Of a DNA stretch of 64,000 nt, positions 54,610 through 63,561 are shown in pieces. Source of the stretch: Cryomorphaceae bacterium (GTDB taxonomy: Bacteria > Bacteroidota > Bacteroidia > Flavobacteriales > ECT2AJA-044); assembly GCA_017798125.1 (NCBI GenBank), contig CP059070.1, positions 62,001 to 126,000 of the forward strand. The letters run 5' to 3'. Both the position numbers and the translations under genes were made by a program. Within the stretch, counting starts at the first letter, position 1; each line of letters opens with the position of its first letter. Under the pieces are notes generated by a model, which was not told the DNA's origin, ran no database searches, and saw nothing but the letters and a program-made list of their open reading frames with translations.

Positions 54610-56088
54610 TTGACTTCATTTAAATCCCTTGGGCTTTCTAGCGAAATGCTAAAAGGCCTGGAAGATCTTGGCTTTCAACAGCCTTCGGAAATTCAAGCAC
54701 AAGCCATCCCCCTTCTTCTTGATGGAGACAACGACCTTATTGGCTTGGCACAGACGGGAACGGGAAAGACCGCTGCCTTTGGAATTCCCCTACTCGAGCG
54801 AGTAGACCCCGAAGAGCCTCGAACGCAAGCGCTTATTCTGGCTCCAACTCGTGAGCTCGGGCAACAGATTGCTGAACAGCTAGCCCTCTTCAGCAAATAC
54901 CAGGATCAGGTAAATGTATTGGCTGTATATGGCGGAGCAGCCATCATCAACCAAATCAAAGCCCTCAAAAAGCCACAACAAGTAATCATTGCGACTCCCG
55001 GTCGACTTATAGACCTGATCGAGCGAAAAGCGGTGGACTTGAGTGCACTAGGTATTTTGGTACTTGATGAAGCGGATGAAATGCTCAACATGGGCTTCAA
55101 AGACGAGCTCGATAAGATTTTGAGCTACACTCCGGTAGAAAAACTCACTTGGCTCTTTTCCGCGACTATGCCGGCTGAAATCCAAAAGCTCGTTCAAAAC
55201 TATATGAATGCGCCACTGGAAGTACGCGTCGCCACCAAGAACGAGGTCAACAAGAATATTGATCATCGCTTCGTCATCACACAAGGAGCCAAAAAATCAG
55301 AAGCACTCATGCGCTTCTTGGACCACGAAACAGCGCTTCGCGGGGTGGTTTTCTGCCGAACAAAGCGGGATACTCAAAACCTCGCTGAGTATTTGCTCAA
55401 AAGTGACTACAAGGCAGATGCTCTTCATGGTGATCTAAGTCAAGCACAGCGAGATCGCGTTATGAAGCGATTTAAGAACCATGAGCTTCAAGTGCTCATT
55501 GCCACGGATGTAGCTGCTCGCGGAATTGACGTGAATGACCTTACTCACGTCTTCCACATGGCATTGCCAGATGACCCAGCGTACTACACACACCGCAGCG
55601 GGCGTACTGCACGTGCTGGAAAAAAAGGAATCTCTCTTGTCTTCGCGACCGGGCGGGATCGGGGGCGACTGGAGCGTTTAGCTGATAAGTTGGACATCTC
55701 CTTCTCTCAAGCTGATGTCCCAACCCCTGAAGACATCAAGGCGGCCAAAATTGAGAAGTGGGTTCAACAAATTCTCGACACTCGTCCCAAAGGGAAAATT
55801 GACGGCCAACTTTTTTTCGAAGTCGCCAATACACTTGCTGGGCTCAGCAAGGAGGAGCTTTTGGCAAAGTTGCTTGTCCTTGAGCTAGAGCGAAGCAATT
55901 CCTCCGGTGAAGGAGACGATTTAAATCAACGCTTCTCGAGTGGAAAACCCAAAGGCGGCCGCTCCAGAGGCGGTGGCGGTGGCGGGTACCATAAGAAGGG
56001 ATCCTACCACAAAAGGAAAGGTGGTGGCAAAAAGAAAAAAGGCGGCTTTAAAGCCAAAGATCGCCACCACGGCCGAAGAGGGAGGTAA
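54610..56088 (+). CDS. DEAD-box RNA helicase
   Basis: ATP-dependent RNA helicase of 492 residues, probably for ribosome assembly or cold adaptation. All core motifs are present: Q-motif QPSEIQAQAIP, AQTGTGKTAAFGIP, APTRELGQQ, TPGRLIDLIE, DEADEM, SAT, and HRSGRTARAGKKG. The C-terminal tail is rich in Gly, Lys, Arg and His (about 440-492), a likely RNA-binding tail. It starts with TTG at 54610, which gives the expected MTSFKSLGLSSEML; no in-frame ATG exists before the Q-motif except Met13. Preceded by the terminator-rich leader. Confidence 0.94.
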   Translation: MTSFKSLGLSSEMLKGLEDLGFQQPSEIQAQAIPLLLDGDNDLIGLAQTGTGKTAAFGIPLLERVDPEEPRTQALILAPTRELGQQIAEQLALFSKYQDQVNVLAVYGGAAIINQIKALKKPQQVIIATPGRLIDLIERKAVDLSALGILVLDEADEMLNMGFKDELDKILSYTPVEKLTWLFSATMPAEIQKLVQNYMNAPLEVRVATKNEVNKNIDHRFVITQGAKKSEALMRFLDHETALRGVVFCRTKRDTQNLAEYLLKSDYKADALHGDLSQAQRDRVMKRFKNHELQVLIATDVAARGIDVNDLTHVFHMALPDDPAYYTHRSGRTARAGKKGISLVFATGRDRGRLERLADKLDISFSQADVPTPEDIKAAKIEKWVQQILDTRPKGKIDGQLFFEVANTLAGLSKEELLAKLLVLELERSNSSGEGDDLNQRFSSGKPKGGRSRGGGGGGYHKKGSYHKRKGGGKKKKGGFKAKDRHHGRRGR

Positions 56089-56236
56089 TTCGAACACCTC
56101 CTGAATCCAGACTTGTGATTTATTAGCCTAAAAATCTTTTCCGAGGCAGAATACCTGCAGTACTTTGCAAGCGGTTTCAAGAACAGTGCCTTCGGTTTCT
56201 CCAGAACCAATCAATCCGAAGACACAACGTTCATAA

Positions 56237-56268
56237 AGCGCACAGATCTCCAGCTGTGCGCTTTTTTT
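56237..56268 (+). terminator. Intrinsic terminator downstream of the helicase gene
   Basis: Nine-pair stem AGCGCACAG/CTGTGCGCT (56237-56245 with 56254-56262) followed by seven T. It sits 148 nt past the helicase stop, so the intervening 56089-56236 is either a long 3' UTR or a small RNA; no gene was seen there. Confidence 0.85.
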
Positions 56269-56304
56269 CTTTTGTGCTATCTTGATAAGATATATCTCGA
56301 ACAC

Positions 56305-56754
56305 ATGAAAACTCGCTTTACTCGATTGGGGCTGGCCTTTGCCTTGTCTTTAGTTCTTCAAGCTTGCCAAGTACAATTTGTTGCTGACTACGATGGGCAA
56401 TTGGCGACACAAATTGAAAATGCAGCAGAAGCCATTGACTATTTCTATTTGAGCATGGGTGAAAACACCACAGGAGATTTTGGAGCGCGAAGCTATCAGT
56501 ACTTCAAAGAGGATTATTTAAAGATTGAAGTGCAACTGAATTCCATAGTGCGAAAGAATCGCATTCAACCCCTAAATGAAAACAGCACTCGTATTGCTGT
56601 CATGACTTTGGACAAGTGGATTGAATACAAAGAGATACACAAGAAAAAAGATGGCATTTCGGATGCTGATATCAAGTTAAATCGCCTGACCATGAGCGAT
56701 TTTTTCTACGCCATGCTGGTTGCCGAAGAAGGAAAAAAGATGGCACAACCCTAA
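56305..56754 (+). CDS. Predicted lipoprotein, unknown
   Basis: A 149-residue protein with a lipobox at LVLQAC (Cys near residue 20) and a largely helical mature part (QLATQIENAAEAIDYFYLSM, NRLTMSDFFYAMLVAEEGKKM). ATG 56305 begins the signal peptide; an earlier start (56272) would add an unlikely extension. The next gene, 13 nt downstream, encodes another helical protein, so they may act together. No family was recognised. Confidence 0.72.
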   Translation: MKTRFTRLGLAFALSLVLQACQVQFVADYDGQLATQIENAAEAIDYFYLSMGENTTGDFGARSYQYFKEDYLKIEVQLNSIVRKNRIQPLNENSTRIAVMTLDKWIEYKEIHKKKDGISDADIKLNRLTMSDFFYAMLVAEEGKKMAQP

Positions 56755-56767
56755 AAGCAATAATCGC

Positions 56768-57082
56768 ATGAGAATCGATATTGACCAAACCCTACAAGAG
56801 ATGATTGCGGCGGCCGAAGAGGCTTTCGGAAAAGGCTGGAAGAAGATCAAGGACCCCGCTCAAGATATAATTCATCGACAAAGAGAGCGTTTCGAAATGC
56901 TGAGTCAAATGAAGACTGAAGGGCTCTTATCCGAAGAAGAATTCACCTATCGACTCCAAGAGCAAAAAGAAATTCTACAGGCAAATCTGGAAGCCCTTGA
57001 GGTGAGAGGAAAGGTGCTGGCTCAAAACGCGGCAAATGCAGCCATAAAAGTCTTCGAAAAAGCCGTCAGCGCTCTTTTGTAA
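56768..57082 (+). CDS. Small helical protein, unknown
   Basis: A 104-residue protein without signal peptide or membrane segment, mostly helical with coiled-coil character (ERFEMLSQMKTEGLLSEEEF, YRLQEQKEILQANLEALEV). ATG 56768 is chosen because upstream codons overlap the lipoprotein gene. Paired with the preceding lipoprotein gene; role unknown. Confidence 0.65.
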   Translation: MRIDIDQTLQEMIAAAEEAFGKGWKKIKDPAQDIIHRQRERFEMLSQMKTEGLLSEEEFTYRLQEQKEILQANLEALEVRGKVLAQNAANAAIKVFEKAVSALL

Positions 57083-57155
57083 GGATACTCTTTAGAGAAA
57101 GGACTTACAATTCGTATTTTCACCTCGCTATGTTAACCCTCTTACCCTCAACTAA

Positions 57156-57701
57156 ATGATCCGCTTTTTAAAATGGTTGGTGATTGCCTTGGTCGCCTTA
57201 ATTGTATTGCTCTTTGGAGCTTACAAATACATGCAATCGCAAACGAAAAAACACAGTCCCGAAGAAATTATAACCATGACTGTCGGAGACGGAGAAGTCG
57301 AAGTCTTTTACAACCGCCCCTATAAAAAAGATCGAGAAATATTCGGCGCCCTTGTCCCTTACGGAGAGGTATGGCGTACGGGGGCCAATGAGGCCAGCAC
57401 CTTTTCCACGACCACCGACATTAAGATTGAAGGGCAGTCACTTCCGGCAGGGAAATATACCCTATGGACCATTCCTGATGAAAACGAGTGGACCGTTATT
57501 TGGAACAGTAAAATGTACTCTTGGGGCGTGGACTGGGAAGCTAATGCTCAACGAAAAGCAGAGTTCGATGTACTGCAAGTCAAGGTACCCGTTCTTGCCC
57601 TTGAAGAAGAGGTGGAGCAATTCACGATTCGCTTTTCCAGTGAACAGGCATTGATTCTGGAATGGGATCAGGTTCAAGTGAGCGCACAAATTACGCCGTA
57701 A
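57156..57701 (+). CDS. DUF2911 family membrane-anchored protein
   Basis: A 181-residue protein with an N-terminal membrane segment (about 5-24) and a DUF2911 domain: VEVFYNRPYKKDREIFGALVPYGEVWRTGANEASTFSTTTDI and LPAGKYTLWTIPDENEWTVIWN are typical of the family, which is frequent in Bacteroidota and of unknown function. Probably periplasmic. Confidence 0.85.
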   Translation: MIRFLKWLVIALVALIVLLFGAYKYMQSQTKKHSPEEIITMTVGDGEVEVFYNRPYKKDREIFGALVPYGEVWRTGANEASTFSTTTDIKIEGQSLPAGKYTLWTIPDENEWTVIWNSKMYSWGVDWEANAQRKAEFDVLQVKVPVLALEEEVEQFTIRFSSEQALILEWDQVQVSAQITP

Positions 57702-57734
57702 GAAGCACAGGGCATTTCGTATTTTAGAAGGGTC

Positions 57735-58190
57735 GTGAAACTGTTTTACTCCCTTATCTTCACCCTACTGGCCGTGGCCAGTTTTGGGCAATCTGCCAAG
57801 TTCCGTCAGACCTTGGAATTTCAGATTAATATACGTTCTGCCCTTGACGTTTCAGGGGGAGGCGAAGTACATTACACTTATCGATTGAATGAAGCCATCC
57901 ATTTGTGGAATTGGGAAGTCTACGGGGGTGGTGGCTTTTGGAGCCGGGATGAACAGGGAGGCCCACATTTAGTTGGCGGCGGACGCTCCGTTTTTGGACG
58001 AAGAAGACATCAAGTCTTGGGCGATTTAGGAGCTGCTTACCTCTTTGATGTTCGAAACGGAGGAACGGGCTATGTACACCCGGTATTGAATTTGGGATAT
58101 CGCTTTAATCCCAAAAAAGACGATTGGCACCTTCAGGTCTCTGCGGGGACTTGGGGTTTGGTCAGTTTGAACTTTGGCTTGAAATGGTAG
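57735..58190 (+). CDS. Exported barrel-like protein, unknown
   Basis: A 151-residue exported protein (GTG start at 57735, signal peptide about 1-18 ending in ASFGQ) with alternating strands (AIHLWNWEVYGGGGFWSRDE, VLNLGYRFNPKKDDWHLQVS) and a C-terminal Trp after SLNFGLK, suggesting a small outer-membrane barrel. TATTTTAG (57720-57727) is a seven-of-eight -7 box 7 nt before the start. Its 3' end overlaps the convergent pnuC by 29 nt. Confidence 0.7.
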   Translation: MKLFYSLIFTLLAVASFGQSAKFRQTLEFQINIRSALDVSGGGEVHYTYRLNEAIHLWNWEVYGGGGFWSRDEQGGPHLVGGGRSVFGRRRHQVLGDLGAAYLFDVRNGGTGYVHPVLNLGYRFNPKKDDWHLQVSAGTWGLVSLNFGLKW

Positions 58191-58785
58191 CCTTCCATTC
58201 TTTGAGGCCCATTATGGCGAGATATAGGAAAACAAGATATTGGAAAGCTGTAAGCCCCAGTCCCTTGTAGACGTACAAGGGAATAGAGATCGCGTCTCCA
58301 ATGATCCAAAGCCACCAGTGCTCCAGGTTCTTTCGGGCCATGAAGTACATCCCCACAAAGAATAATGAGGTGGTGGTGGCATCGATGTACGGCACATCGC
58401 TGTCGGTGAATCGCACCAAGACGAAGGCGAGGATGGCCCACGCAATCAGGAGGGCTGCGAATAGTTTGGGGTACTCATCGCGCCGTAGGCGGCAGAATAG
58501 CCGCTCCGCGGCTTCATCCGGCTTCTCTTGAAGCCAAACGTACCAGCCGTAAAAGCTCATGACCATAAAGTAAGCGTTGATGCCCATATCGGCATAGAGC
58601 TTGGCGTTGAGGCAAATGTAGATGTAGAGTGAAGTGGAGATAATGCCGGTAGGATAGACCGCAATCTTGGCCAGTCGCGCATAGTAAACCGAGAGCAGAC
58701 CAAACACAACGGCGACCACCTCAATTCCAATGTCCAAATTGGAGTATCCTCGATACGGGTCCAAGAAGTAGTCGATCCATTCCAC
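58162..58785 (-). CDS. pnuC: Nicotinamide riboside transporter PnuC
   Basis: Predicted facilitator for nicotinamide riboside uptake in NAD salvage. The 207-residue protein has about seven membrane segments and the PnuC features LLSVYYARLAKIAVYPTGIISTSLYIY, NAYFMVMSFYGWYVWL and NLEHWWLWIIGDAISIPLYVYKGL, where the Trp residues line the substrate path. The partner kinase NadR is not in the window. Other vitamin PnuC relatives (thiamine) cannot be excluded. Confidence 0.9.
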   Translation of the reverse strand: MEWIDYFLDPYRGYSNLDIGIEVVAVVFGLLSVYYARLAKIAVYPTGIISTSLYIYICLNAKLYADMGINAYFMVMSFYGWYVWLQEKPDEAAERLFCRLRRDEYPKLFAALLIAWAILAFVLVRFTDSDVPYIDATTTSLFFVGMYFMARKNLEHWWLWIIGDAISIPLYVYKGLGLTAFQYLVFLYLAIMGLKEWKATISSQSSN

Positions 58786-58803
58786 AGGGCAAAGATAATC
58801 GGG

Positions 58804-61800
58804 CTAGCGAATCAACCTCAGGGTTCCGCGTTCTTCTTCGATTTGGCCATCATCGTACCAAACGCGGACGCGATAGACAAAAACGGTGGTAGTGGTGACT
58901 TCTTCGCCATTAACGCGACCGTCCCATCCCAGGTCTTCATGCGTCCCGGCATAAATCAACTCACCCCATCGATTAAACAACTGCATCTCAAATCGCTGAA
59001 AGCGATCGCCTTGGGGCTGGAAATAGTCGTTGACGTTATCTCCGTTCGGAGTAAATGCAGTGGGAATGTACAGCACCCCGCGCGGGAAACAGCCAGGGTC
59101 ATACGTGACAAAGGCCGAGTCTGTACCGCAGTAATTGATGAGCCATGCGGCCAGCTCCAATGGCTCATAGCCTTGAATTACGGTGTCTAGGGATGTCCCT
59201 GGAATGGAGTCCCCGTTGATGGACCATCCACTTTGGCCGGAAGGGTCATTGATGGTGTAAGAGAATGTGGTGGTCGGGCAATTCTCTTGAACTTGAAGCT
59301 GGACTTCTGGGCTAATTCCGATCCATAAAATCATGGTATCCCGCACCGTACATCCGTTAATGTCTGTGCCGGAGAGGTAGTAGGTGTCGCTCTGGTCTAA
59401 GATGATGTAGCTCCCTGAGAGACCGCCAGGCTCCACATTCATACTGGTCCATGGCAGAATACTCAAATCCAGAGCGTAGGGACTGCATTCCGCAGTACTG
59501 TCTGGAACAATATCGTCGTAGGCCTGGAACCACTCGTGCCATACACTATCCTGGATAGCGCAGCTGCCAGAAGTAATGCTCACTTGGTACCACCCTTCCG
59601 CCAAAAAGGTCGTGTAGGAGGTCGTGTCTCCGGTACTCCACAAATAGGAATCAGCGCCTTGGGGAGCTGAATACAAGAGCGGATCATTGGGGCACCAAAT
59701 GGTAGTGTCATCGAGCAGTTCAAAGTCGGCGCCGAAAATGTAGAGGGTATCCGTACAGGTGAGTTGCGCATTGGAAATGGAGACCCAAATGGTATCCGAA
59801 CTGCCCGCAATACCCGTGTACTGATTTGCATTTGAGCCATTCATCCAAAGAATCGAATACTCCGGCCCGTATACGGTGTCCAAGGCGATGGTTACCGGAT
59901 CACCTAAGCAGAGGGTCGTGTCCGTTCTGAGAAGGGGCTCGGGGGTCCGCTCAACCCAAATCGTATCTCTTCCCAAACAGGCGAAAGCGTCATAGGCCTC
60001 AACCCAATACAGCCCTCCCATTGAAGTAACAATGGTCTGTGATGTATCCCCAGTACTCCAAAGGTAGCTTACATAGCCAGCTCCCGCATTCAATGTAAGC
60101 TGTTGATCCCAACAAATGAAAACCGAGTCTTGGAATGGATCAAAGGGTGTGCCCAATCGATTCACAGTGATGGAGTCCGTACAAATCACAGACCCGAAGT
60201 CAGCCGTGTATACAAAGGTGGTCGTGTCCAGGATTGAAGTAGTGAATGACGTCGATGTTGCCCCGCTGGACCAGTTAAAAGCGGGTGGACAGAGAGACGT
60301 TAAGGTGGTACTGTTGGTCCGAACAACAATATTGTCAAGCGCCCAACTTTCATCACACAAAGGGTTACCGCTGGCATCTACTAAATTACCAAACCAGTCC
60401 ATGTTTACATCGCAGGAACTATGCGGAATAGTCATTTGAATTTGATAAACCGAGGTGGTGCTGTTGGCCGCACATCGAGGTGGAAATTGAGTATGTGACG
60501 CTCCGGTAAAGGCCGGGAAGTCAATTTGGTAGGAACCAGGATAACTCTGTTGATTCCCTAGAATGTTTGAGAACGTGGTATTGATTTGAGTGGCCCCGTC
60601 GACATGGAAGTACCATAAGTCTGGACCCGACAGCAAATCATTTCCATCCCAGTTGTCGAAAATATAAAGGGTGAATTCCACTTCGAGCTGGTCGTGCTCG
60701 GGAAGCCCAGTAAGGTTCCAGTTGACGGTATCGTTCCGAAAGGGTCCGGCAACCGTATTGAACACGTAAGTAAAACTGTCCGCAGATGACCAGCCCGATG
60801 GAAAGCCCGACTCAAAATCCGACCAATAAACAGCATAAGGAGCGTTGGCGGCTAAAGTCGTGGTGTCCCCATAACAGACGTCTTGATTTGAGGCTTGCAG
60901 ATCCAAATCAGCGACAAAGAGCTTTACACTGTCTTGAACGGAACAATTCGATTGCGGATCTTGAACGGTGACATAATAGGTGCCGGCCTGAGTGAAAGTG
61001 CGGTTCCAAGCCGTGGAGCCATCAGACCAAACAAGATCGGTATAGGGACTCAAATCAACTTGAAAAGAATCTCCAGCGCAAATCATCTCTGCGGGTGGAA
61101 GCAAGTTAAATCCATTGAAAGCCTCGACGGTGAGGGTGTCATATCGCAATGTTCCACAACTATCCGTTGAGGTCAGGGTATATGTCGTTGTTTGAAACGG
61201 CGCCAATACGGGGTTGGGAGACGACGGATCCGAGACTCCCGCCGTGGGGGACCATTGATAGGTCTGTATATAGGGCGCACTATAATCCACTTGAACACCT
61301 CCCTGACACGTTTGAAGGGTGTCGTGATCAAATTGCCCAACGAACTCTCGACAAATCCTTTGTGTAGCTGTGGCTCCACCGGTGCCCGCCGTGGCGCCCC
61401 ATTGAACTTGACTTACGCCCAAGATGGTCATCAAATCCACCGTTCGACTCAATCGAAGACTACAATCCATATAGAAGTCCAACTGCATGGTGCTCGGATA
61501 CCAATACAACTGCGCCCGATGGAAGGCGTTGTCCTCAATGTTCCCATTGCCCGGAAGAGCACTTACAGGTGCCGTTATTGACGGAGGGGGAAGGTGTATT
61601 ACGGAACCTCCTGTATGATAAGCAACGTGATCATAAGGTGGATCACTCGCACCGGTACCGTTCTGATAAATATCAATCTCAACGGCAAAGGCATTGGTTA
61701 GCCCTCCGTAACCCAACTGCTGCCCTCCTATTCCCAAGGAAGAACCAGGATTCGCCATTAAGGATATGGTCATCCCATCTGCTCCTCCATTCGTACTCCC

Positions 61801-62001
61801 AAGAACAACGCGGGTGTCAATGACAAAGGGCTTGGTAAGATCCAAAGTATCTTCGAACCAAACAGCTCCGGATTGACCAGGAGCATTCGTGGTCAAGGTA
61901 TAGCAGCCTTGAGGATCAAGAAAAGCAGTTCCAACAGTCGTGGGCTGAGCCTTCAGAAGAAGACCAAGGGTTAATAACAAAAAAAGAAGCCCGGAACGCA
62001 T
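58804..62001 (-). CDS. Secreted L-type lectin protein with type B T9SS sorting domain
   Basis: A 1065-residue surface or secreted protein: signal peptide (about 1-19), an N-terminal legume-type lectin domain (about 22-235; VWFEDTLDLTKPFVID, GGADGMTISLMANPGSSLGIGG, AFAVEIDIYQNG), a long middle of Ig-like beta modules with repeated SWSTGDTSxxxxT-type motifs, and a C-terminal gliding-motility-associated domain (IPTAFTPNGDNVNDYFQP ... GWDGRVNGEEV). The C-terminus directs export by the type IX system, whose genes are not in the window. ATG 62001 starts 3 nt after a perfect -7 box; a TTG two codons earlier overlaps the box. Confidence 0.92.
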   Translation of the reverse strand: MRSGLLFLLLTLGLLLKAQPTTVGTAFLDPQGCYTLTTNAPGQSGAVWFEDTLDLTKPFVIDTRVVLGSTNGGADGMTISLMANPGSSLGIGGQQLGYGGLTNAFAVEIDIYQNGTGASDPPYDHVAYHTGGSVIHLPPPSITAPVSALPGNGNIEDNAFHRAQLYWYPSTMQLDFYMDCSLRLSRTVDLMTILGVSQVQWGATAGTGGATATQRICREFVGQFDHDTLQTCQGGVQVDYSAPYIQTYQWSPTAGVSDPSSPNPVLAPFQTTTYTLTSTDSCGTLRYDTLTVEAFNGFNLLPPAEMICAGDSFQVDLSPYTDLVWSDGSTAWNRTFTQAGTYYVTVQDPQSNCSVQDSVKLFVADLDLQASNQDVCYGDTTTLAANAPYAVYWSDFESGFPSGWSSADSFTYVFNTVAGPFRNDTVNWNLTGLPEHDQLEVEFTLYIFDNWDGNDLLSGPDLWYFHVDGATQINTTFSNILGNQQSYPGSYQIDFPAFTGASHTQFPPRCAANSTTSVYQIQMTIPHSSCDVNMDWFGNLVDASGNPLCDESWALDNIVVRTNSTTLTSLCPPAFNWSSGATSTSFTTSILDTTTFVYTADFGSVICTDSITVNRLGTPFDPFQDSVFICWDQQLTLNAGAGYVSYLWSTGDTSQTIVTSMGGLYWVEAYDAFACLGRDTIWVERTPEPLLRTDTTLCLGDPVTIALDTVYGPEYSILWMNGSNANQYTGIAGSSDTIWVSISNAQLTCTDTLYIFGADFELLDDTTIWCPNDPLLYSAPQGADSYLWSTGDTTSYTTFLAEGWYQVSITSGSCAIQDSVWHEWFQAYDDIVPDSTAECSPYALDLSILPWTSMNVEPGGLSGSYIILDQSDTYYLSGTDINGCTVRDTMILWIGISPEVQLQVQENCPTTTFSYTINDPSGQSGWSINGDSIPGTSLDTVIQGYEPLELAAWLINYCGTDSAFVTYDPGCFPRGVLYIPTAFTPNGDNVNDYFQPQGDRFQRFEMQLFNRWGELIYAGTHEDLGWDGRVNGEEVTTTTVFVYRVRVWYDDGQIEEERGTLRLIR

Positions 62002-62004
62002 AGT

Positions 62005-62012
62005 CAAAGATA
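62005..62012 (-). promoter_or_regulatory. -7 promoter element of the lectin adhesin gene
   Basis: Reverse-strand TATCTTTG, an exact match, ending 3 nt before ATG 62001, so the transcript should be leaderless or nearly so. The divergent WYL gene has TAGATTCG at 62018-62025, a seven-of-eight box, so both promoters lie within 30 nt. Confidence 0.6.
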
Positions 62013-62031
62013 GTGCTTAGATTCGTGAGCA

Positions 62032-63063
62032 ATGCCGGTAACCAAAAACCAATTACTGCGAATTCGAGTCATCGACCGAGTACTACGGAACAAATTCCGT
62101 ACCGCTCCAGCAACGAAGGAATACCTGCGAGCACAATGCATTGAAGAGCTCTTTGGAATTGAATCTGCTCGTGCGGGTAATGAGGTTTCGTTGTTTACCA
62201 TAGACAAAGACCTTCGGCTAATGAGGGACGAGTATGACGCTCCGATCTCCTACGATCGCGGCACCAAAGAGTATTATTATGAAAACGCAGAATACTCGCT
62301 TGATGGTTTGGGCATAGGCTCTAGAGAATTGGTGGCTCTTGAATCCGCTGCTCAGCTCCTGAGCGGCTTTGCGGAAAACCCTCTTCTTCGGCAATTTACA
62401 CCGGCAATTTCTCGACTCAAAAGCCGGCTATCTCTTCAGAAAAAGGTCGAAGATGAGGATGATCACCTGATTGAATTCGAAGTCCTCTCAGACTATGCAG
62501 GGTGGTCGTATATTGATCAAATATTCAATGCCATTAAAGAAGGGTGGGTGATCACCTTTGATTACTTCTACTTCGATCGTGAATCGACTCGGAAAATCAC
62601 ACTCCACCCCTACTTATTGAAAGAATCTCAGCAGCGATGGTATGTCGTAGGATGGTCACCTGAGCGCAATGCGCTCCGATTGTACGGACTCGAGAGAATT
62701 AGATCATTGGAAACCGGACATGAACGGTTCCCGCTCCAAGAGCGACGCAAGTTTGATGCGGGGGCTTATTTCAAACACACTTATGGCATTTATACACTTC
62801 CCGATGAAGCCCCGTCACGCGTCGTTGTTGAAATGAATCGTCGAGAACTGCTCTACGCCCAATCAAAGCCATGGCACCCGTCTCAAATAGTGCTAAAGGA
62901 GGGAGAGGATGGAGGACAATTGGCCTGGACGGTCCACATCACGCCGGATTTCAAAATGCAGTTACTCGCCCTTGGAGATCATGTTAAAGTTATTGAACCT
63001 CAGAATCTTAGATCAGAAATTCAACGCACCCTCCAGTCCGCTGCGAATCGGTACAAAGACTGA
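62032..63063 (+). CDS. WYL-domain transcriptional regulator
   Basis: A 343-residue regulator with an N-terminal helix-turn-helix region (LLRIRVIDRVLRNKF, then YLRAQCIEELFG and a DLRLMRDEYDAPISYD segment) and a WYL domain at about 165-250 (IDQIFNAIKEGWVITFDYFYFD, LHPYLLKESQQRWYVVGW), followed by the C-terminal extension. WYL domains bind nucleic acid or nucleotide ligands. Divergent from the lectin adhesin. WYL proteins often accompany defence genes, but none is seen nearby. Confidence 0.92.
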   Translation: MPVTKNQLLRIRVIDRVLRNKFRTAPATKEYLRAQCIEELFGIESARAGNEVSLFTIDKDLRLMRDEYDAPISYDRGTKEYYYENAEYSLDGLGIGSRELVALESAAQLLSGFAENPLLRQFTPAISRLKSRLSLQKKVEDEDDHLIEFEVLSDYAGWSYIDQIFNAIKEGWVITFDYFYFDRESTRKITLHPYLLKESQQRWYVVGWSPERNALRLYGLERIRSLETGHERFPLQERRKFDAGAYFKHTYGIYTLPDEAPSRVVVEMNRRELLYAQSKPWHPSQIVLKEGEDGGQLAWTVHITPDFKMQLLALGDHVKVIEPQNLRSEIQRTLQSAANRYKD

Positions 63064-63100
63064 TCAATTCACTTTGTAAATAGACGCCAAAGTGACCTTC

Positions 63101-63108
63101 TAGCTTTG
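63101..63108 (+). promoter_or_regulatory. -7 promoter element of the small unknown gene
   Basis: TAGCTTTG, an exact TAnnTTTG match, 24 nt before ATG 63133. It overlaps the TTG at 63106, ruling out that codon as the start. Confidence 0.6.
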
Positions 63109-63132
63109 AAGTATCAAATCAAAGTAAAGATC

Positions 63133-63561
63133 ATGGCCGTTTCGCTAACCTCCTTTAATATCCTGATTCCCGTAGAACGTCTCGAAGCACTATGGGGGAA
63201 AGAAAAAACACACGTTTTCCTCCGCGAGCAGGCCCGACGCCGTGACCTTCACGTCAGCTGTGATGGCTCCTTATATCAAGAAGCGGTGAACACGATTCCT
63301 ACGCGTCGGGCGCGCTTGCACTTCTGGAGAAAGCAAGGACTGCAGTTCACAGAACAAACCGGTACGGGTCCCAAATGGAAGGATCTCTGTACCGTGTCAG
63401 AGCTCATGGGAACTTCCTACCCCTGCCCATGGCTTCGACTTAATATGTTTCGAGGTGAAGCAGAACTAAAAGAGGCCAAAAGTCTTGAACACAAGACTCT
63501 TGACCTCTTTGGTCAGCAATTACGTTTGGATGGTGGTGAATTCTTTTACCGCGCGGGTTAA
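63133..63561 (+). CDS. Unknown protein of 142 residues
   Basis: A basic, soluble protein starting MAVSLTSFNILIPVERLEALWG. No signal peptide, membrane segment or known motif was recognised; CPWLRLNMFRGEAEL and HFWRKQGLQF are the most distinctive stretches, with three cysteines (positions about 50, 95 and 104). It follows the WYL regulator by 69 nt on the same strand and has its own promoter element. The stop overlaps the convergent barrel gene by 4 nt. Confidence 0.65.
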   Translation: MAVSLTSFNILIPVERLEALWGKEKTHVFLREQARRRDLHVSCDGSLYQEAVNTIPTRRARLHFWRKQGLQFTEQTGTGPKWKDLCTVSELMGTSYPCPWLRLNMFRGEAELKEAKSLEHKTLDLFGQQLRLDGGEFFYRAG

